NCBI RefSeq assembly: GCF_963675585.1
Contig: NZ_OY776414.1
Span: forward strand, 475,001 to 539,000
Reading direction: 5' to 3'
From: an uncultured Draconibacterium sp.
GTDB lineage: Bacteria; Bacteroidota; Bacteroidia; Bacteroidales; Prolixibacteraceae
Length of the DNA stretch: 64,000 nucleotides
Shown here: in pieces, positions 46,523 to 55,760 of the stretch
How positions within the stretch are numbered: position 1 is the first letter of the stretch
How the letters are laid out: each line of letters opens with the position of its first letter
Program-made: the position numbers and the translations under genes
The notes under the pieces: model-generated
Databases searched by the model: none
What the model was told of the DNA's origin: nothing
What the model saw: the letters and a program-made list of their open reading frames with translations, nothing else

Positions 46523-48391
46523 ATGAAATCTTATTCTCCAATAACTCTATTAAAGCTCTTGTATTTTGGCACATTTGTAATTATTTCTATATTTTTAATG
46601 AAATGGGCTACAGAGGTAGGCATGGATACTGATGCAGTTCTTCGTATTGAAGGTGGTAAAACGAGTCTTGCGTATCTGACATCTTTAGGTAGAGATACCA
46701 CTTATAAGAGTTCAGAGGTTCTTGTTACTCAGGAGAAAAGCCCTCCACATAATGTTTATTATGGAACAGGAATTGAATCAACTGCTTGTTTAATTGCAGA
46801 TACGTTGGATTATGAAAGTTACTCATCGATAAATACCATAAGAAAATTTATTTTGGTCTTATTATCGTGTTGCGGCATTTTCGTTTTGAGTTATTTTGTT
46901 AAGTTAAAACTTGATAGTTGGTTATGGGGGGGTATAACCTTGATAATCATATTTTTCTCACCAACTTTTATTGGATATTCATTTTGGCAAACAAAAGATG
47001 CATCTGTTGCAGCTGGATTTTCAATATCACTAATTTGTCTTTATAACCTGTTTACTTCTTATCCAATAACTAAAAGGAGATATTTAGCAGGTTTATTCTT
47101 AGGTGTATTTCTAATAACAATAGTTCGAGTTCAAGGTATACTCATAATATTTTATTTGGGTGTTATGGGATTATTTCATATGGCTTTATTCTGGAATAAA
47201 TATAAATCTCTTAAAGAGTTTATAAAATTCTATTCTAACGTATTCCTATTCATTTTTTTAGGATTAACCTGTGGACTCATGATATATCCTTATTTCTGGG
47301 AAAAAGGTTACTTTTTACTTTATGAGGCAATAACGGTATTGTCCAAACATCCTACAAATCCTTTAGTGTTATTTGAAGGAAGCTTGATAAAATCAATTGA
47401 TTTACCGTGGTATTATCTTCCTAAAATGATGCTAATTACTTTTCCAATCTTTATATTGGTAATGTTTCTATTATCGTTCTTACATACAATAAGAAACATT
47501 AAAAATAGAAAATATCAATTTTTCTCTTTCTTCTTTTTATTTACATTTCTATTTCCTATCTCATATTTACTCATAAAACATTCTCATCTTTATTCAGGCT
47601 GGCGACAAGAATTATTTGTTTATAGTTCATTCATTCCCTTTTGCGTCATTGGATTTGCCCATTTCCTTCGCACTCAAAAAAAGTATGTGAAGATTTTTAT
47701 ATCATCTGTTGTAATTGTATTGGGTTTTAAGGTTGCCATAAGTTGCTTTAATTATGCGCCATATCAATATCTCTACTATAACGAGTTTGTTGGAGGTATA
47801 AATGGAGCATTTGGAAAATATAACTTAGATTGGGCTCAAGTCTCTGTTGAGCCTGCTCTTAAAAGTTTGATAAATAACGAAAAGGAAGAGCTTGGAGGAA
47901 AAACAATATTGTGTAATACAGTATTAATTAATGCGATGACTCTACCAGAAGGAGAGTTTGAAATCAAACATTCTGGTTTTATCGGTAGAAATTACCAAAA
48001 TTGGAATTATGCTGTTTTTATTCCTCTTTTTGTCCCTCCTAACATTCTCGAACTTGCATATCCGCCTAAAGGAACGATAGAAGAGATAGAAATCGAAGGG
48101 GTACCAATATGTTGTGTAGTAAAGAGAGAAAACTTTGATGATTTGTTAGGAATACAAGCATATCAAAAGAAACAATACAAAAAGGCTTATCAATATTTTA
48201 TTAATGCATACAAATACAATAATAGCAACTATATAATTTATCCATATTTGGCAATTTTATCTTATCAGGAAAAACAGTATGAAAATGCTGAGATCTTTGC
48301 GAAAAAACAACTTAACCTTTATCCTCACGATGAAAACTCAAAACGAATCATTGCTACTATAAACAAAATGAAGCAAAATAGAGAACTCTAG
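46523..48391 (+). CDS. GT-C-like membrane glycosyltransferase with short TPR tail (paralog)
   Basis: 622 residues. About eleven helices, then a soluble tail. An acidic motif VGMDTD (Asp35) aligns with the TGDE of the 1,063-residue protein, and FFSPTFIGYSFWQTKDASVAAGF aligns with its FLTPRYFGNSMNNLSDIPFA. After the helices, YYNEFVGGINGAFGKYNLDW, then NWNYAVF, PPKGTIEEIEIEGVP and GIQAYQKKQYKKAYQYF match in the same order. It lacks the long N-terminal part and most TPRs. It follows the GT2 gene by 39 bp and is probably co-transcribed. Likely partner or alternative transferase in the same pathway. Confidence 0.72.
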   Translation: MKSYSPITLLKLLYFGTFVIISIFLMKWATEVGMDTDAVLRIEGGKTSLAYLTSLGRDTTYKSSEVLVTQEKSPPHNVYYGTGIESTACLIADTLDYESYSSINTIRKFILVLLSCCGIFVLSYFVKLKLDSWLWGGITLIIIFFSPTFIGYSFWQTKDASVAAGFSISLICLYNLFTSYPITKRRYLAGLFLGVFLITIVRVQGILIIFYLGVMGLFHMALFWNKYKSLKEFIKFYSNVFLFIFLGLTCGLMIYPYFWEKGYFLLYEAITVLSKHPTNPLVLFEGSLIKSIDLPWYYLPKMMLITFPIFILVMFLLSFLHTIRNIKNRKYQFFSFFFLFTFLFPISYLLIKHSHLYSGWRQELFVYSSFIPFCVIGFAHFLRTQKKYVKIFISSVVIVLGFKVAISCFNYAPYQYLYYNEFVGGINGAFGKYNLDWAQVSVEPALKSLINNEKEELGGKTILCNTVLINAMTLPEGEFEIKHSGFIGRNYQNWNYAVFIPLFVPPNILELAYPPKGTIEEIEIEGVPICCVVKRENFDDLLGIQAYQKKQYKKAYQYFINAYKYNNSNYIIYPYLAILSYQEKQYENAEIFAKKQLNLYPHDENSKRIIATINKMKQNREL

Positions 48392-48462
48392 TACTTAAAT
48401 TACTTATTTAAATTCCTTCCAAATTAAACAAAAGACTAATCCTTTTCACCCAAAAAACGTTC

Positions 48463-48470
48463 TATATTTA
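48463..48470 (+). promoter_or_regulatory. Near-consensus -7 box (TATATTTA) of the second SOD gene
   Basis: One base off TAnnTTTG, 42 nt before the ATG, within the GTTCTATATTT core shared with rpoD and the GT4 gene. Confidence 0.4.
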
Positions 48471-48512
48471 GAAATCAAAAACAAAATTATTAACCTTTTA
48501 AAAGATAAGATT

Positions 48513-49094
48513 ATGGCATTTAGTTTACCAAAGCTTCCGTATGCACCCGATGCATTGGAGCCTTACATTAGCGAAAAAACATTGGATTTTCATTATGGGA
48601 AACACCACCAGGCATATGTGAATAACGTAAATAACCTGGTTGTTGGAACTGAATTTGAAAAAGCAAGTCTGGAAGAAATTATTGAAAAGGCTGAAGGAGG
48701 AATTTTTAATAACGGAGCCCAGGTTTGGAACCATACTTTCTATTTTATGCAGTTTAGCGCCGATGGTTGCGACACGCCTAAAGACGAATTAAAAGCAGCC
48801 ATTGAGGCAAAGTTTGGTTCTGTAGAAGGATTTAAAGCCGATTTCGCAAAAGCAGCAGCTACTTTATTTGGCTCGGGTTGGGCCTGGCTTGTAGTGAATG
48901 CAAGTGGCGAATTGGAAATTGTGCAAACAAGTAATGCAGCTAATCCAATGCGGGATGGAAAAAAACCAATTATGACTTGCGACGTTTGGGAACATGCTTA
49001 TTACATCGATAAGAAAAATGCCCGTCCGGCATATATCGAAGATTTTTGGAAAATTTTAGACTGGAAAGTCATTTCGGAACGATTTGCAGAATAA
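48513..49094 (+). CDS. Superoxide dismutase, Fe-type signature
   Basis: 193 residues. Ligands His27, His74, Asp157 and His161 (CDVWEHAYYID) are complete. The residue four before the second His is Gln70 (AQVWNHTF), and residue 142 is Ala in TSNAANP, the FeSOD arrangement. This contrasts with the Mn-type enzyme at 41.5 kb. It is closer to classical Bacteroidia SOD, which can be cambialistic. A 57-residue protein starts 9 bp after its stop, so the two are probably one transcript. Confidence 0.94.
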   Translation: MAFSLPKLPYAPDALEPYISEKTLDFHYGKHHQAYVNNVNNLVVGTEFEKASLEEIIEKAEGGIFNNGAQVWNHTFYFMQFSADGCDTPKDELKAAIEAKFGSVEGFKADFAKAAATLFGSGWAWLVVNASGELEIVQTSNAANPMRDGKKPIMTCDVWEHAYYIDKKNARPAYIEDFWKILDWKVISERFAE

Positions 49095-49103
49095 GAAATA
49101 AGT

Positions 49104-49277
49104 ATGAGCACAGAAAAAGTATTAGCAGCCATGCAGGCTGCAGGGAAACCATTAAAAGCCGGTGAAATTGCTGAGGCTGCCGGATTGGATAAAAAAGACG
49201 TGGACAAAGCCATGAAAGTATTAAAGGCTGAAGAAAAGATTGTTTCGCCAAAACGATGTTTTTGGGAACCAAAATAG
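49104..49277 (+). CDS. Small winged-helix-like protein downstream of SOD
   Basis: 57 residues: [20 protein letters not shown], then [19 protein letters not shown], a linker, and [15 protein letters not shown]. The helix-turn-helix followed by a beta wing with KIxSPxRC is the minimal winged-helix layout of small MarR/ArsR-like or DNA-binding proteins. It is short and missed by length cut-offs. It starts 9 bp after the SOD gene, so it may be co-translated and could regulate it. A single Cys (residue 52) might be redox-reactive, which is inference. Confidence 0.8.
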   Translation: MSTEKVLAAMQAAGKPLKAGEIAEAAGLDKKDVDKAMKVLKAEEKIVSPKRCFWEPK

Positions 49278-49287
49278 CCGGATAAAA

Positions 49288-49318
49288 GTCAGGGCCTCAC
49301 AAAAAGTGAGACCCTGAC
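49288..49318. terminator. Inverted repeat after the small winged-helix gene
   Basis: A 13-bp stem with one mismatch (49288-49300 with 49306-49318, loop AAAAA) lies between converging genes. The T run is weak. Confidence 0.6.
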
Positions 49319-49345
49319 AAAATAATTTATCATTTCAACTTAAAA

Positions 49346-50722
49346 TTATTTCTTCCAGAGTCCTTCCATTTCTTCCAGTGTTTTTCCTTTGGTTTCAGGA
49401 ACCATTTTCCAAACAAAGAAGAACGACAGCAAACTCATTAATCCATAAAAACCATAAGTTACAGCACCGCTAAATTCCATCATTGCCGGATAGGTTGATG
49501 AAATAAAATAGTTCGCTGCCCACTGTGCAACAACAGCAATGGCAACTGCCCGCCCACGAATTTTATTAGGGAATATTTCTGAAATAAGCACCCAGCAAAT
49601 TGGACCCCACGACATCATAAATGAAGCAGTGTACACAATAATAAAAACAAGTGTACTGATACCAATAATTTCCATATAAGCTAAACCTGAAATGGCAAAC
49701 ATACCCACTGCCATTCCAATCGAACCTATCATTAACAGCGGTTTGCGTCCCCATTTGTCAACGGTTAATATGGCAACAACAGTAAATATTACGTTTACCA
49801 GTCCCATTACAATGGTTTGCATCATCGAAGCGTCCTTAGCAGCTCCCATACTTTCGAAAATACGTGGTGCATAATACAGTGCAACGTTAATTCCAACAAA
49901 TTGCTGAAATACAGAAAGCAGAATACCAACAATAATCACTAGTTTGCCATACGACCATAATTTTCCTGAATGGTGTTCAACGGTAACTTTAATATCATTA
50001 AGAATTTCTTTTGCACGGATTTTTCCATTAATTTTTTCAAGAATGACCAAAGCCTCATTATCCTTTTGTTTCAAGGCTAAGTAACGAGGAGTTTCAGGAA
50101 CAAAAAACAGTAAAAGTCCAAATAATCCTGCCGGTATTGATTCTGATAAGAACATCCTTCTCCATCCAATCTCATTGATCCAGTCCAAACTCTGACCATT
50201 GGCAATTCCCCAGTTTACAAAATATACGACTAACATCCCAAAGATGATAGCGAACTGGTTAATTGAAACCAAACGTCCACGAATATTTTCAGGGGCAATT
50301 TCGCCAATGTACATCGGAACAATTGCCGATGCCATTCCAACACCAATTCCTCCAATTACGCGATAAACATTAAACATGTATAACAAGCCCATCGTGGCTT
50401 TGCCTTTTTCGAAAAACAAGAATTCGGGATAACCCGATCCCAAAGCTGAAATAAAGAAAAGCAAAGCCGCAATCATCAGTGATCTTTTACGGCCAATTTT
50501 TAATGCAAAAATACCGGAAATTCCGCCTCCAATAATACAGCCAATTAAGGCACTGGAAATGGTTAAGCCATGAATCAATGTGCTTAAGCCCTGACTGTCG
50601 ATCAGAAATGCCTGGACTGATTTTTCAGCTCCTGAAATAACTGCAGTATCATAGCCAAATAGCAAGCCTCCAAGAGTAGCCACAATGGTTATTGAAAAAA
50701 TATAAAAACGATTGTTCTTCAT
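49346..50722 (-). CDS. xylE: Sugar:H+ symporter, XylE-like (MFS sugar porter)
   Basis: 458 residues from the Met at 50720-50722; 14 upstream residues in the longer frame are not hydrophobic and rejected. Twelve helices. Sugar-porter motifs are present: GYDTAVISG in TM1, GRKRSL between TM2 and TM3, PETPRYL after TM6, QQFVGINVALYY, DKWGRKPL between TM8 and TM9, and PETKGKTLEEME at the C-terminus. Adjacent xylA and xylB point to xylose as substrate, imported with H+. Last gene of the operon, preceded by a hairpin that may reduce read-through. Confidence 0.9.
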   Translation of the reverse strand: MKNNRFYIFSITIVATLGGLLFGYDTAVISGAEKSVQAFLIDSQGLSTLIHGLTISSALIGCIIGGGISGIFALKIGRKRSLMIAALLFFISALGSGYPEFLFFEKGKATMGLLYMFNVYRVIGGIGVGMASAIVPMYIGEIAPENIRGRLVSINQFAIIFGMLVVYFVNWGIANGQSLDWINEIGWRRMFLSESIPAGLFGLLLFFVPETPRYLALKQKDNEALVILEKINGKIRAKEILNDIKVTVEHHSGKLWSYGKLVIIVGILLSVFQQFVGINVALYYAPRIFESMGAAKDASMMQTIVMGLVNVIFTVVAILTVDKWGRKPLLMIGSIGMAVGMFAISGLAYMEIIGISTLVFIIVYTASFMMSWGPICWVLISEIFPNKIRGRAVAIAVVAQWAANYFISSTYPAMMEFSGAVTYGFYGLMSLLSFFFVWKMVPETKGKTLEEMEGLWKK

Positions 50723-50751
50723 AATATTGGTTGTATTAGTGTTGCATGAAG

Positions 50752-50785
50752 AAGCCCAATTCAAAATTCCTTCTGAATCGGGCTT
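50752..50785 (-). promoter_or_regulatory. Hairpin between xylA and xylE
   Basis: AAGCCCAATTCA (50752-50763) pairs with TGAATCGGGCTT (50774-50785) with one mismatch. There is no strong T run, so it may be a partial terminator, a 3' stabiliser or an mRNA processing site. Confidence 0.45.
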
Positions 50786-50932
50786 GCTTTATAATATGAT
50801 TTAAGATAAATCTTTATTTATCAGATTCAGATATGTTTTAAATATATGCATTTAATGAGTATTCCAAAAATTCATATTTTTCACATATTTGTTTCAACTT
50901 AGATTTAAAAAAATCAGGGTTTATTGATTTTA

Positions 50933-52249
50933 TTAAATGTACATGTTTACAAGTGCTTCGTACAATTCCTGCTTACCGCTGATTTGTTTCGGCTCACCAT
51001 TCGCTTTTGCATAAGCGTACACATCTTCAAACGAAAGTTTTCCTTCTTCAAATTCTTTTCCTTTTCCGGCATCGTATGATGCATAACGTTCAGTAAGCAT
51101 TTCTTCGTAAGGAGAATCTTCTAGAATGGCAGCTGCTGTTTCCAGTGCACGTGCCATTACATCCATTGCTCCAATGTGTGCAATGAATAAATCTTCGTTG
51201 TCAGTAGAGTTACGACGGATTTTAGCGTCGAAATTGGTACCGCCACCTTGCATGCCACCACCTTTAAGTACAACTATCATTGCCTGTGTTAATTCATACA
51301 AATCAACCGGAAACTGGTCTGTATCCCACCCGTTTTGAACATCTCCACGGTTTGCATCAATTGCTCCCAGCATGCCATTATCAACAGCACATTGTAGTTC
51401 GTGCTCGAAAGTGTGTCCGGCTAAGGTTGCATGGTTTACTTCGATGTTAATTTTGAAATCATTCTCCAAGCCAAATTCTTTTAAGAAACCAATAACAGTT
51501 TCGGTATCAACATCATACTGGTGTTTCATTGGCTCCATCGGTTTAGGTTCAGTCAGGAAAGTTCCTGTAAAACCTTTTGAACGGCCGTAGTCGCGAGCCA
51601 TTTGTAGCATGGTTCCAAGATGTTGTTTTTCACGTTTCATGTTTGTGTTTAACAAGGACATATACCCTTCGCGGCCTCCCCAAAATACATATGCTTTACC
51701 ACCCAATGCAATGGTTGCATCAATTGAGTTTTTAATTTGTAGCATTGCACGTGCAGCAGCGTTAAAATCAGGATTGGTGCTGGCACCATTCATATAACGC
51801 GCATGCGAGAATACATTTGCTGTTCCCCACATAAGTTTTATGCCTGTTTTAGCTTGTTTTTCTTTTGCATATTCAACAATAGCTTTTAAGTTAGCTTCGT
51901 ATTCTTCAATGCTGTTTCCTTCGTCAACCAAATCAATGTCGTGGAAACAATAGTACTCTATTCCCATTTTTTGCATGAATTCGAAACCTGCATCCATTTT
52001 GTTCTTTGCTGCTTCAACTGCATCCTCAGCACCTACCCACGGATGATTTTGTGTGCCGCCACCAAATGGATCGCCACCATCGGCGCATAAGGTATGCCAC
52101 CAGGCCATTGAGAATTTAAACCACTCGGCCATTGTTTTGCCATAAACTACTTTTTCAGGATTGTAGTAACGAAAAGCCATTGGATTCTTGCTTTCTTTTC
52201 CTTCAAATTTAATTTTTTCCACTGCCGGGAAATAAACTGCTTTACTCAT
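50933..52249 (-). CDS. xylA: Xylose isomerase
   Basis: 438 residues from the Met at 52247-52249; the longer frame to 52303 adds a non-homologous Ile/Lys-rich leader. Conserved segments include [22 protein letters not shown]-like [10 protein letters not shown] (catalytic His), [16 protein letters not shown] (metal ligands), [10 protein letters not shown] and [18 protein letters not shown]. It converts D-xylose to D-xylulose with divalent metals. Size is that of the class II enzymes of this phylum. Between xylB and xylE in the operon. Confidence 0.97.
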   Translation of the reverse strand: MSKAVYFPAVEKIKFEGKESKNPMAFRYYNPEKVVYGKTMAEWFKFSMAWWHTLCADGGDPFGGGTQNHPWVGAEDAVEAAKNKMDAGFEFMQKMGIEYYCFHDIDLVDEGNSIEEYEANLKAIVEYAKEKQAKTGIKLMWGTANVFSHARYMNGASTNPDFNAAARAMLQIKNSIDATIALGGKAYVFWGGREGYMSLLNTNMKREKQHLGTMLQMARDYGRSKGFTGTFLTEPKPMEPMKHQYDVDTETVIGFLKEFGLENDFKINIEVNHATLAGHTFEHELQCAVDNGMLGAIDANRGDVQNGWDTDQFPVDLYELTQAMIVVLKGGGMQGGGTNFDAKIRRNSTDNEDLFIAHIGAMDVMARALETAAAILEDSPYEEMLTERYASYDAGKGKEFEEGKLSFEDVYAYAKANGEPKQISGKQELYEALVNMYI

Positions 52250-52307
52250 TTTGTTTTTTATAATAATTATTGTTGTATTGTATGTAAATTTTTTGTAATA
52301 CAAATAG

Positions 52308-53789
52308 TTAGATGAATTTTTCGAGCAAGCTTTTCCAGTTGCCGTAAGCCGCTTCGTATTCTGCTTTTTTAGTTAAATCGGGCTCAATCGTTTCCAGTTT
52401 TGTTAAACTTCCAAAAGCTTCATTAAACGATTTGTAGTACCCCGAACCAACTCCTGCGCCTCGTGCCGCACCTACCGAACCATCGGTATTGTATAGTTCG
52501 ATTGTAGCGCCGGAAATACCTGCCAGTGTATTTCTGAAAATAGGAGAGAGAAACATATTCGCTTTTCCGGCTCGGATAACCGATGCGTTAATTCCGATGT
52601 TTTGCATAATTTCCATTCCGTAATTAAACGAGAATACAATTCCTTCCTGTGCGGCGCGCAACAAATGGCCTTTGTCGTGTATGTTAAAATTTATACCGCT
52701 TAATTGCGATCCAATGTTTTTGTTGTTTAAAACACGTTCGGCACCGTTTCCAAAAGGTAAAATAGTTACTCCGTTTGAGCCGATTGCTACTTTGGATGCC
52801 AATTCATTCATTTGTTCGTACGACAGGTTTTCGCCTACCATTCGTTTTAACCAGGCATTTAATATGCCGGTACCGTTAATACAAAGCAGCACACCCAAAC
52901 GAGCCTGTTCGGCAGTATGATTAACGTGTGCAAATGTATTTACGCGCGATTGTGGGTCGTATTTAATTTCGTCGCTAACACCATAAACCACACCCGAAGT
53001 ACCTGCTGTTGTAGCAATTTCGCCCGGATTTAGCACATTTAACGACAGTGCATTGTTGGGCTGGTCGCCGGCACGGTAGCTTATTTTTGTTTTGCTTGAA
53101 AGTCCCAGTTCATTTGCCACTTTTTCCGAAACCTGTCCTTGTACTGCAAAAGTTGGAACAATTTCAGGAATTATGTCGGACGAAAAACCGTAGTTTTCGA
53201 ATAAAAGGTCGGCCATAGAATTCTCTTTAAAATTCCACATAATTCCTTCCGAAAGACCGCTAACAGTTGTTTGAACTTCGCCGCTTAGTTTCATGGCAAT
53301 GTAATCTCCCGGAAGCATTATCTTATATACTTTGGCAAAAAGGTCTGGTTCGTTTTCTTTTACCCATTTAAGTTTCGAGGCGGTGAAATTGCCCGGAGAA
53401 TTAAGCAAATTGGTTAAACAACGTTGTCCTCCAATTTCGTCAAAAGCCTGGTCTCCGTATTTTGCAGCTCGGCTGTCGCACCAAATAATCGAAGGGCGAA
53501 TAACATCCATGTTTTTATCTATCATTACCAAACCATGCATTTGGTATGATATCCCTATTGATTCAATAGTTTCGGGTGCTACTTTCGATTCAGCCAACAC
53601 ATCGGCAAGCGCAAGTTTCATATTTTCCCACCACAATTCTGGAGACTGTTCTGCCCAACCTGCTTTGTGGGCTGTAATTTTCATTTCTTGTTTTGGATGG
53701 AAAGATGAAGCGACCAAATCGCCGTTTTCTCCGTTGATAAGTGAAACTTTTACTGAAGAGCTACCGATGTCAATTCCAAGTAAGTGCAT
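52308..53789 (-). CDS. xylB: Xylulokinase (FGGY family)
   Basis: 493 residues. The N-terminal ATP/sugar-binding start is [22 protein letters not shown] and [11 protein letters not shown] are substrate-binding, AGTSGVVYG and [13 protein letters not shown] line the second domain, and the C-terminus has [15 protein letters not shown]. It phosphorylates D-xylulose at O5, feeding the pentose phosphate pathway. First structural gene after the regulator, with a candidate operator upstream. 58 bp separate it from xylA. Confidence 0.95.
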   Translation of the reverse strand: MHLLGIDIGSSSVKVSLINGENGDLVASSFHPKQEMKITAHKAGWAEQSPELWWENMKLALADVLAESKVAPETIESIGISYQMHGLVMIDKNMDVIRPSIIWCDSRAAKYGDQAFDEIGGQRCLTNLLNSPGNFTASKLKWVKENEPDLFAKVYKIMLPGDYIAMKLSGEVQTTVSGLSEGIMWNFKENSMADLLFENYGFSSDIIPEIVPTFAVQGQVSEKVANELGLSSKTKISYRAGDQPNNALSLNVLNPGEIATTAGTSGVVYGVSDEIKYDPQSRVNTFAHVNHTAEQARLGVLLCINGTGILNAWLKRMVGENLSYEQMNELASKVAIGSNGVTILPFGNGAERVLNNKNIGSQLSGINFNIHDKGHLLRAAQEGIVFSFNYGMEIMQNIGINASVIRAGKANMFLSPIFRNTLAGISGATIELYNTDGSVGAARGAGVGSGYYKSFNEAFGSLTKLETIEPDLTKKAEYEAAYGNWKSLLEKFI

Positions 53790-53822
53790 GATTTATAGTA
53801 TTGTATGGTTTTTAAAATAACT

Positions 53823-53856
53823 GAACTGTTCCGTTCCGTTCTGATTTGCTAAACTA
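53823..53856 (-). promoter_or_regulatory. Candidate xyl operator and promoter before xylB
   Basis: The + strand has TTCCGTTCCGTTCT (53829-53842) with GAACTG beside it. On the minus strand a near-consensus TAGTTTAG box (53856-53849) lies 6 bp upstream, so the operator sits over the probable transcription start. The same layout occurs before the regulator gene. Confidence 0.6.
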
Positions 53857-53904
53857 AAGTTTTTTCTGAAGTTATAAAATCGAAAAAAAATGTTTTAAAA
53901 CATA

Positions 53905-54900
53905 TTATATCGAAGGGCGTATTTTTAGAGTTGTTGGCACTTCAAAACGCATGAGTTCGCCATTGCTTACAAATTCAGCCGCCTTTTGTCCCATCAACTC
54001 GAAATCGGTCGAAATTACAGTAATCCCGTTTTTTACATATTTTTTCATAGGTGTTTCGTTGTACGAAATCACACCTACTTCATTTCCGGGTTCATAACCA
54101 TTTTCGGCACACTGATCTAAAAAGTTGGCAAGAGTCCGGTCGCTCACCAAAAAGTACAAACTACCTGGTTTAATGGTAAATTCGTCGTTCTCGAAAATTA
54201 CCTTGTGTTTGATTTTGAATGTGGTACAGAAGTGTTTAAAATGGTCAACTACTTCTTTGGGATGGTAGGTAAACGAAGGGTAGTAGAATATAAATTCCTC
54301 GTATTTTTTAATGGCTTTCAAGTTATTTCTAAAACACTTAAAAACAGCTTCGCCAAAATTTTGATAAATCACCGATTGTTTTGTGGTTGTATTAATATTC
54401 CAGTCAATAATTAGCAATTGCTCTTTTGGTATTTTTTTAATTATGGTCGGAACTTTCGGGTGGTCGAAATTCATTACAATGTATTTGCTGTATTTACCAA
54501 CACTTTCGGTTATAATTTTATCGAATACCCCAATGTTATAGTGGTGAAAATGCAAATCAACACTTATGTTTTTTGGAAGCGTCCGTAAAAACGAGTGGTA
54601 TAAAACCTCTTTGTACGCTTTAAATGTATCGAGAAACAGAAATACTTTGATGATTTTTTTTGTAACAAAATATCCGCGGTTGGGAACAGATTCAACTGCA
54701 CCACGTTTTTTTAGTTCGGCATAAGCTTTAAAAACCGTGTCGCGCGACAACTGACACTCTTTCATTATTTGGTTCACCGAAGGTAGCATGTCTCCCTGTT
54801 TGAGCTCGTTCTGGCTAATCGAGTTCATTATTGCATCAACCAGTTGTTGAAATTTGAGGATATTGGAATTTTGGTCGATGGTAAATTTAAAGTCGCTCAT
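53905..54900 (-). CDS. GntR-type regulator with periplasmic-binding-protein domain (probable xylose regulator)
   Basis: 331 residues. A GntR winged helix (about 12-76: SQNELKQGDMLPSVNQIMKE, SRDTVFKAYAELKKRG, VESVPNRGYFV) joins a LacI/periplasmic-binding-like ligand domain (about 80-325; VISYNETPMKKYV and ISTDFELMGQKAAEF are typical). This combination binds a sugar or sugar phosphate effector. Immediately upstream of xylB on the same strand, it likely controls the xyl genes and itself: both upstream regions share a TTCYG-repeat operator. Repressor or activator role not determined. Confidence 0.88.
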   Translation of the reverse strand: MSDFKFTIDQNSNILKFQQLVDAIMNSISQNELKQGDMLPSVNQIMKECQLSRDTVFKAYAELKKRGAVESVPNRGYFVTKKIIKVFLFLDTFKAYKEVLYHSFLRTLPKNISVDLHFHHYNIGVFDKIITESVGKYSKYIVMNFDHPKVPTIIKKIPKEQLLIIDWNINTTTKQSVIYQNFGEAVFKCFRNNLKAIKKYEEFIFYYPSFTYHPKEVVDHFKHFCTTFKIKHKVIFENDEFTIKPGSLYFLVSDRTLANFLDQCAENGYEPGNEVGVISYNETPMKKYVKNGITVISTDFELMGQKAAEFVSNGELMRFEVPTTLKIRPSI

Positions 54901-54917
54901 TTGTTTGATTTGTTTGG

Positions 54918-54953
54918 CAGAACAGCCCTATTCTGTTCTGTTCCACAAAACTA
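54918..54953 (-). promoter_or_regulatory. Candidate autoregulatory operator and promoter of the xyl regulator
   Basis: The + strand has TTCTGTTCTGTTCC (54931-54944) plus CAGAACAG (54918-54925), partly inverted. A TAGTTTTG box (54953-54946) lies immediately upstream, so binding would cover the transcription start. Confidence 0.6.
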
Positions 54954-55017
54954 AAAATAATATTCTAATAAGCGAGCACGTACCCTTCTCAAATACCCCT
55001 TTCGTTTTAACATTTAT

Positions 55018-55032
55018 TATGCTTAAAGCATA
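55018..55032. promoter_or_regulatory. Palindrome in the divergent region of the xyl regulator and nitroreductase genes
   Basis: TATGCTT, A, AAGCATA forms a perfect 7-bp dyad. It is a possible operator for either neighbour; no further evidence. Confidence 0.3.
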
Positions 55033-55162
55033 CAATAGTATTTAAAGCATGTCGTTTTAGGTTAAAAGGATAAAGTGAAGTGTTTTTCTAGTGGTTAAGT
55101 TTGGTCAGCAATTCTTTTTATACTTCAGCTTTTATCCTTTTTTATTTTTTCAAATTTCCGAA

Positions 55163-55170
55163 TACCTTTG
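55163..55170 (+). promoter_or_regulatory. -7 promoter box (TACCTTTG) of the nitroreductase gene
   Basis: Exact TAnnTTTG match, 20 nt before ATG 55191. It excludes the earlier apparent start at 55101. Confidence 0.55.
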
Positions 55171-55190
55171 AAAGAAAAAATCAGAAAAGT

Positions 55191-55760
55191 ATGATGCAAG
55201 ACCTTATTCGGAAAAACCGGAGTTATCGCCGGTTTGATTCATCGGTAAAAATTTCAGCAGAACAAGTAAAAGCGTGGATTGATTTGGCTCGATTGTCGGG
55301 TAGCGGACGCAATGCACAGCCATTAAAATATGTGGTAGTTACAGATGAAAAAATGTGTGATAAAATATTTCCATATATTGGTTGGGCAGGCTATTTAAGT
55401 GAATGGAAGGGGCCGGAAGAAGGCGAGCGTCCGGTTGCCTACATTGCAGTATTAAAGGATAAAAAAATTGCTGATAACCATTATTGCGACGATGGAATTG
55501 CCATGCAAAGTATTTTACTTGGGGCAGTTGAGGCTGGTTTTGGCGGATGTATGATCGGATCAGTAAATCAACGAAAAGTATCGATACTGTTAGATTTGCC
55601 CGAGCACATTGAACTCCTTTGGATGATTGCTTTGGGTAAGCCGGCTGAAAAAGTTGTTATTGAAACAGCTGAAAACGACATAAAATACTGGCGCGATGAA
55701 GAGGGTGTGCACCATGTTCCGAAGAGACCGCTGGAAGAGATTATTTTAAAAACAATGTGA
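55191..55760 (+). CDS. Nitroreductase-family flavoprotein
   Basis: 189 residues from ATG 55191. The N-terminus RKNRSYRRFDSS carries the Arg residues that bind FMN phosphate, and then LARLSGSGRNAQPLKYVVV, DGIAMQSILLGAVEAGFGGC and IALGKPAEKV follow the family order. These homodimeric FMN enzymes reduce nitro, quinone or other acceptors with NAD(P)H. A Cys in the GGCMIGS segment is conserved in some members. No partner gene is apparent. Confidence 0.9.
   Translation: MMQDLIRKNRSYRRFDSSVKISAEQVKAWIDLARLSGSGRNAQPLKYVVVTDEKMCDKIFPYIGWAGYLSEWKGPEEGERPVAYIAVLKDKKIADNHYCDDGIAMQSILLGAVEAGFGGCMIGSVNQRKVSILLDLPEHIELLWMIALGKPAEKVVIETAENDIKYWRDEEGVHHVPKRPLEEIILKTM

Noticed and set aside
53332-53820. 162-residue frame opposite xylB
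   Set aside because: Antisense shadow of xylulokinase.
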